Source: Roseateles aquatilis
Lineage (GTDB): Bacteria; Pseudomonadota; Gammaproteobacteria; Burkholderiales; Burkholderiaceae_C
DNA: 64,000 nucleotides
Assembly: GCF_002205645.1 (NCBI RefSeq)
Contig: NZ_NIOF01000009.1
Span: 62,001-126,000 of the forward strand
Reading direction: 5' to 3'
The position numbers were made by a program, and so were the translations under genes. Shown piece after piece: positions 62,455-64,000 of the stretch (position 1 is the stretch's first letter; the number at the start of each line of letters is the position of its first letter). The notes beneath the pieces are model-generated. The model searched no databases. It saw nothing but the letters and a program-made list of their open reading frames with translations, and was not told where the DNA came from.

Positions 62455-63453
62455 ATGCATCAGACCCGCCGCCGACTTCTGGCGCGCACCGCGCAAGCCG
62501 CCGCGACCGTTGCCGTCGCGGTCGTCGGCCTCGGCACGACGATCGCCGCCCACGCGCAGGCGTATCCGAACAAGCCCATCACGATGATCGTCGGGGCCGC
62601 GCCCGGCGGCACGACCGACATCGCCGCGCGCCTGCTGGCCGAGCCGCTGGGCAAGGCGCTGGGGCAGACCGTGGTGGTGGACAACCGCTCCGGCGCCAGC
62701 GGCGCGCTGGCCGCGGTGGCGGTCAAGCGGGCGGAGCCGGACGGCTACACGATCCTGATGCAGTACTCCGGCTATCACGTGATCACGCCGCACATCCAGA
62801 AGGCGGCGTGGGACCTGAAGGACCTGCGCCCCGTGGCCAACGTGCTGACCGCGCCGCAGTTGATCGTGGTGCGCGAGGGCCTGCCGGTGAAGACGACCGC
62901 CGAGCTGATCGCCTATGCCAAGAAGCATCCGGGCAAGCTGTCCTTCGCGTCCTCGGGCAACGGCTCGCTGCAGCACGTCACCGGCGTGATGCTGGAGCAG
63001 CAGGCCGGCATCGAGATGATCCACGTGCCCTACAAGGGCACCGGCCCGGCGCTGCAGGATCTGCTGGGCGGTCAGGTCGACCTGACCTTCGGCACGCCGC
63101 CGCCGTTCATGCCCTTCATCGCGTCGGGCAAGCTGCGCGCGGTCGCGGTGACCGGCAAGGAGCGCCTGCCGTCGCTGCCCAACGTGCCGACGGCCGCGCA
63201 GGCGGGGCTGCCGGATCTGGACGCGGGCTCGTGGTTCGCCGTCTTCGCGCCGGTGAAGACGCCGCAGGCGGTGGTGGATCGGCTGACGGCCGAGATCGCC
63301 AAGATCATGGCCACGCCGGAATTCAAGAAGAAAGCGTCGGAGCTCGGCGCCGTCGCCGACTACATGACCCCGCAGCAGCTCGAGGCCCACAGTGCCGCCG
63401 AGTTCCTGCGCTGGGGCAAGGTGATCACGGCGGCGAAGATCCAGGCGGACTGA
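62455..63453 (+). CDS. Bug/TctC-type periplasmic solute-binding protein
   Basis: This 332-residue protein has an Arg-rich signal peptide (RRRLLARTAQAAATVAVAVVGLG, ending near AHAQA). The mature part has YPNKPITMIVGAAPGGTTDIAARLLAEPLGKALGQTVVVDNRSGASG and GLPVKTTAEL, typical of Bug proteins. These bind carboxylates for tripartite (TctAB) uptake. No TctAB is present here. The position after the CoA-transferase and lyase suggests the acid that they degrade is its ligand. Confidence 0.88.
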   Translation: MHQTRRRLLARTAQAAATVAVAVVGLGTTIAAHAQAYPNKPITMIVGAAPGGTTDIAARLLAEPLGKALGQTVVVDNRSGASGALAAVAVKRAEPDGYTILMQYSGYHVITPHIQKAAWDLKDLRPVANVLTAPQLIVVREGLPVKTTAELIAYAKKHPGKLSFASSGNGSLQHVTGVMLEQQAGIEMIHVPYKGTGPALQDLLGGQVDLTFGTPPPFMPFIASGKLRAVAVTGKERLPSLPNVPTAAQAGLPDLDAGSWFAVFAPVKTPQAVVDRLTAEIAKIMATPEFKKKASELGAVADYMTPQQLEAHSAAEFLRWGKVITAAKIQAD

Positions 63454-63604
63454 GCGCCTGCCTCCGATGGACCATGACTGAAGCCATCCCCCCGAGGGGT
63501 GGGTCGGTCATGCGCCTCGGCACACCATAATTCGCGCCACGCCGCGCGACCCTTTTCCTCTTCCCTTCGAATCCGACGCGCGGCCCGTTCAGGGAGTGAA
63601 TCGC

Positions 63605-64000
63605 ATGCGTGTTGTCGCCGCCGCCGTGCTGGCATTGGGAGGCCTGGCCTCGATCACGATGAGCGGGGCGCTGGCCGCCACCGCGGCCGCCGCCACCTCG
63701 ACCGGCGCGTCCGCCACGACACCGGGCGAGCGTCCGCCGGTGATCGCGCTGATGGCCGCCGTCGGCGACCGCATCACGGTGGTGCGCCAGAAGCCCTCGG
63801 TGGGCACGCTGCTGGAGCCGTACACGCGCCGCACCTTGAAGGTGGCGGGCCAGGCGCTCAACGACGCCGCGCTGCGCGGCCTGGCGCTGGGCGTCTCGCA
63901 GGAATCGCCCGAGGCCGAGCAGGTGCTGCTGCGCTGGACGGCGAACGACGAGCTGATGCAGCGCCTGGAGGAGGCCCGCGGCAACGAGCGCGACACGATG
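63605..64000 (+). CDS. Exported protein of unknown function, cut by the right edge
   Basis: The frame is open from ATG at 63605 to the end of the window (132 codons). It starts with a signal peptide (VVAAAVLALGGLASITMSGALAA). A polar Thr/Ser-rich stretch and DRITVVRQKPSVGTLLEPYTRRTLKVAGQALND follow. GGGAGTG is upstream of the ATG. A -10-like CATAAT lies at 63526-63531. I do not recognise the family. Confidence 0.6.
   Translation, partial: MRVVAAAVLALGGLASITMSGALAATAAAATSTGASATTPGERPPVIALMAAVGDRITVVRQKPSVGTLLEPYTRRTLKVAGQALNDAALRGLALGVSQESPEAEQVLLRWTANDELMQRLEEARGNERDTM

Noticed and set aside
63491-63502. Terminator between the Bug gene and the last gene
   Set aside because: CCCC and GGGG can pair over a three-base loop, but the stem is short and no T-run follows.

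Overview
The window is GC-rich chromosomal DNA (roughly two thirds G+C by eye) from a betaproteobacterium, most likely Burkholderiales of the Roseateles/Mitsuaria/Rubrivivax type. This rests on the gene order plsX-fabH-fabD-fabG-acpP-fabF ... mucD-lepA-lepB-rnc-era-recO-pdxJ-acpS-nagZ, on a Bug/TctC-type solute-binding protein, and on codon usage. The genus is an inference. I see no rRNA, tRNA, CRISPR array, insertion sequence or phage.

Layout. 1-4842: fatty-acid synthesis (end of plsX, then fabH, fabD, fabG, acpP, fabF). 4891-15780: a YgfX-like gene, a Do-type periplasmic protease, lepA, lepB, a DUF4845 gene, rnc, era, recO, pdxJ, acpS and nagZ. The rpoE-rseA-rseB genes usually found before the protease in relatives are absent. 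The 565-base gap before lepA carries DnaA-box-like sites and a candidate small RNA. 15806-24484: accessory genes (a LuxR-type regulator with an unusual receiver, a secreted alpha/beta hydrolase, an NTF2-like protein, a large winged-helix/ATPase/repeat regulator, an MHS-type transporter, a MipA/OmpV outer-membrane protein and a sterol-desaturase-family enzyme). 24716-27847: a small membrane protein, a Met-rich exported protein and a POT peptide transporter. 27984-36144: rne with a long leader, divergent from rluC, a HAD phosphatase, a Rieske protein, an S49 peptidase and a ChaN-like lipoprotein.

36260-48986 is the most coherent accessory system, an apparent N-acetylgalactosamine/galactosamine glycan-use locus. 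One strand reads DMT permease, kbaZ-like, agaS, BadF-type sugar kinase and agaR. The other reads a TonB-dependent receptor, a secreted amidohydrolase and a Tat-exported GH36-like glycosidase with a C-terminal CBM9-like domain. Near-identical 16-base sites lie upstream of agaR and of the receptor, with further CTTTCG/CGAAAG half-sites between the two arms, so AgaR probably controls both.

48987-53203: a CsgG-like lipoprotein, a 23-unit hexanucleotide array, and a TonB receptor next to a DUF2946 gene (possibly copper-related). 53344-59614: purine/ureide catabolism (M20 hydrolase, fused UraD-allantoate amidohydrolase, PuuE allantoinase and a GntR regulator, divergent from uraH and xdhC), with a perfect 12-base palindrome in the divergent promoter. 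59615-60028 holds a palindromic element, also found in a diverged copy at 36170-36231, plus a 75-base tandem repeat. 60029-63453: CoA-transferase, HMG-CoA-lyase-like protein and Bug/TctC binding protein. An exported hypothetical protein runs off the right edge.
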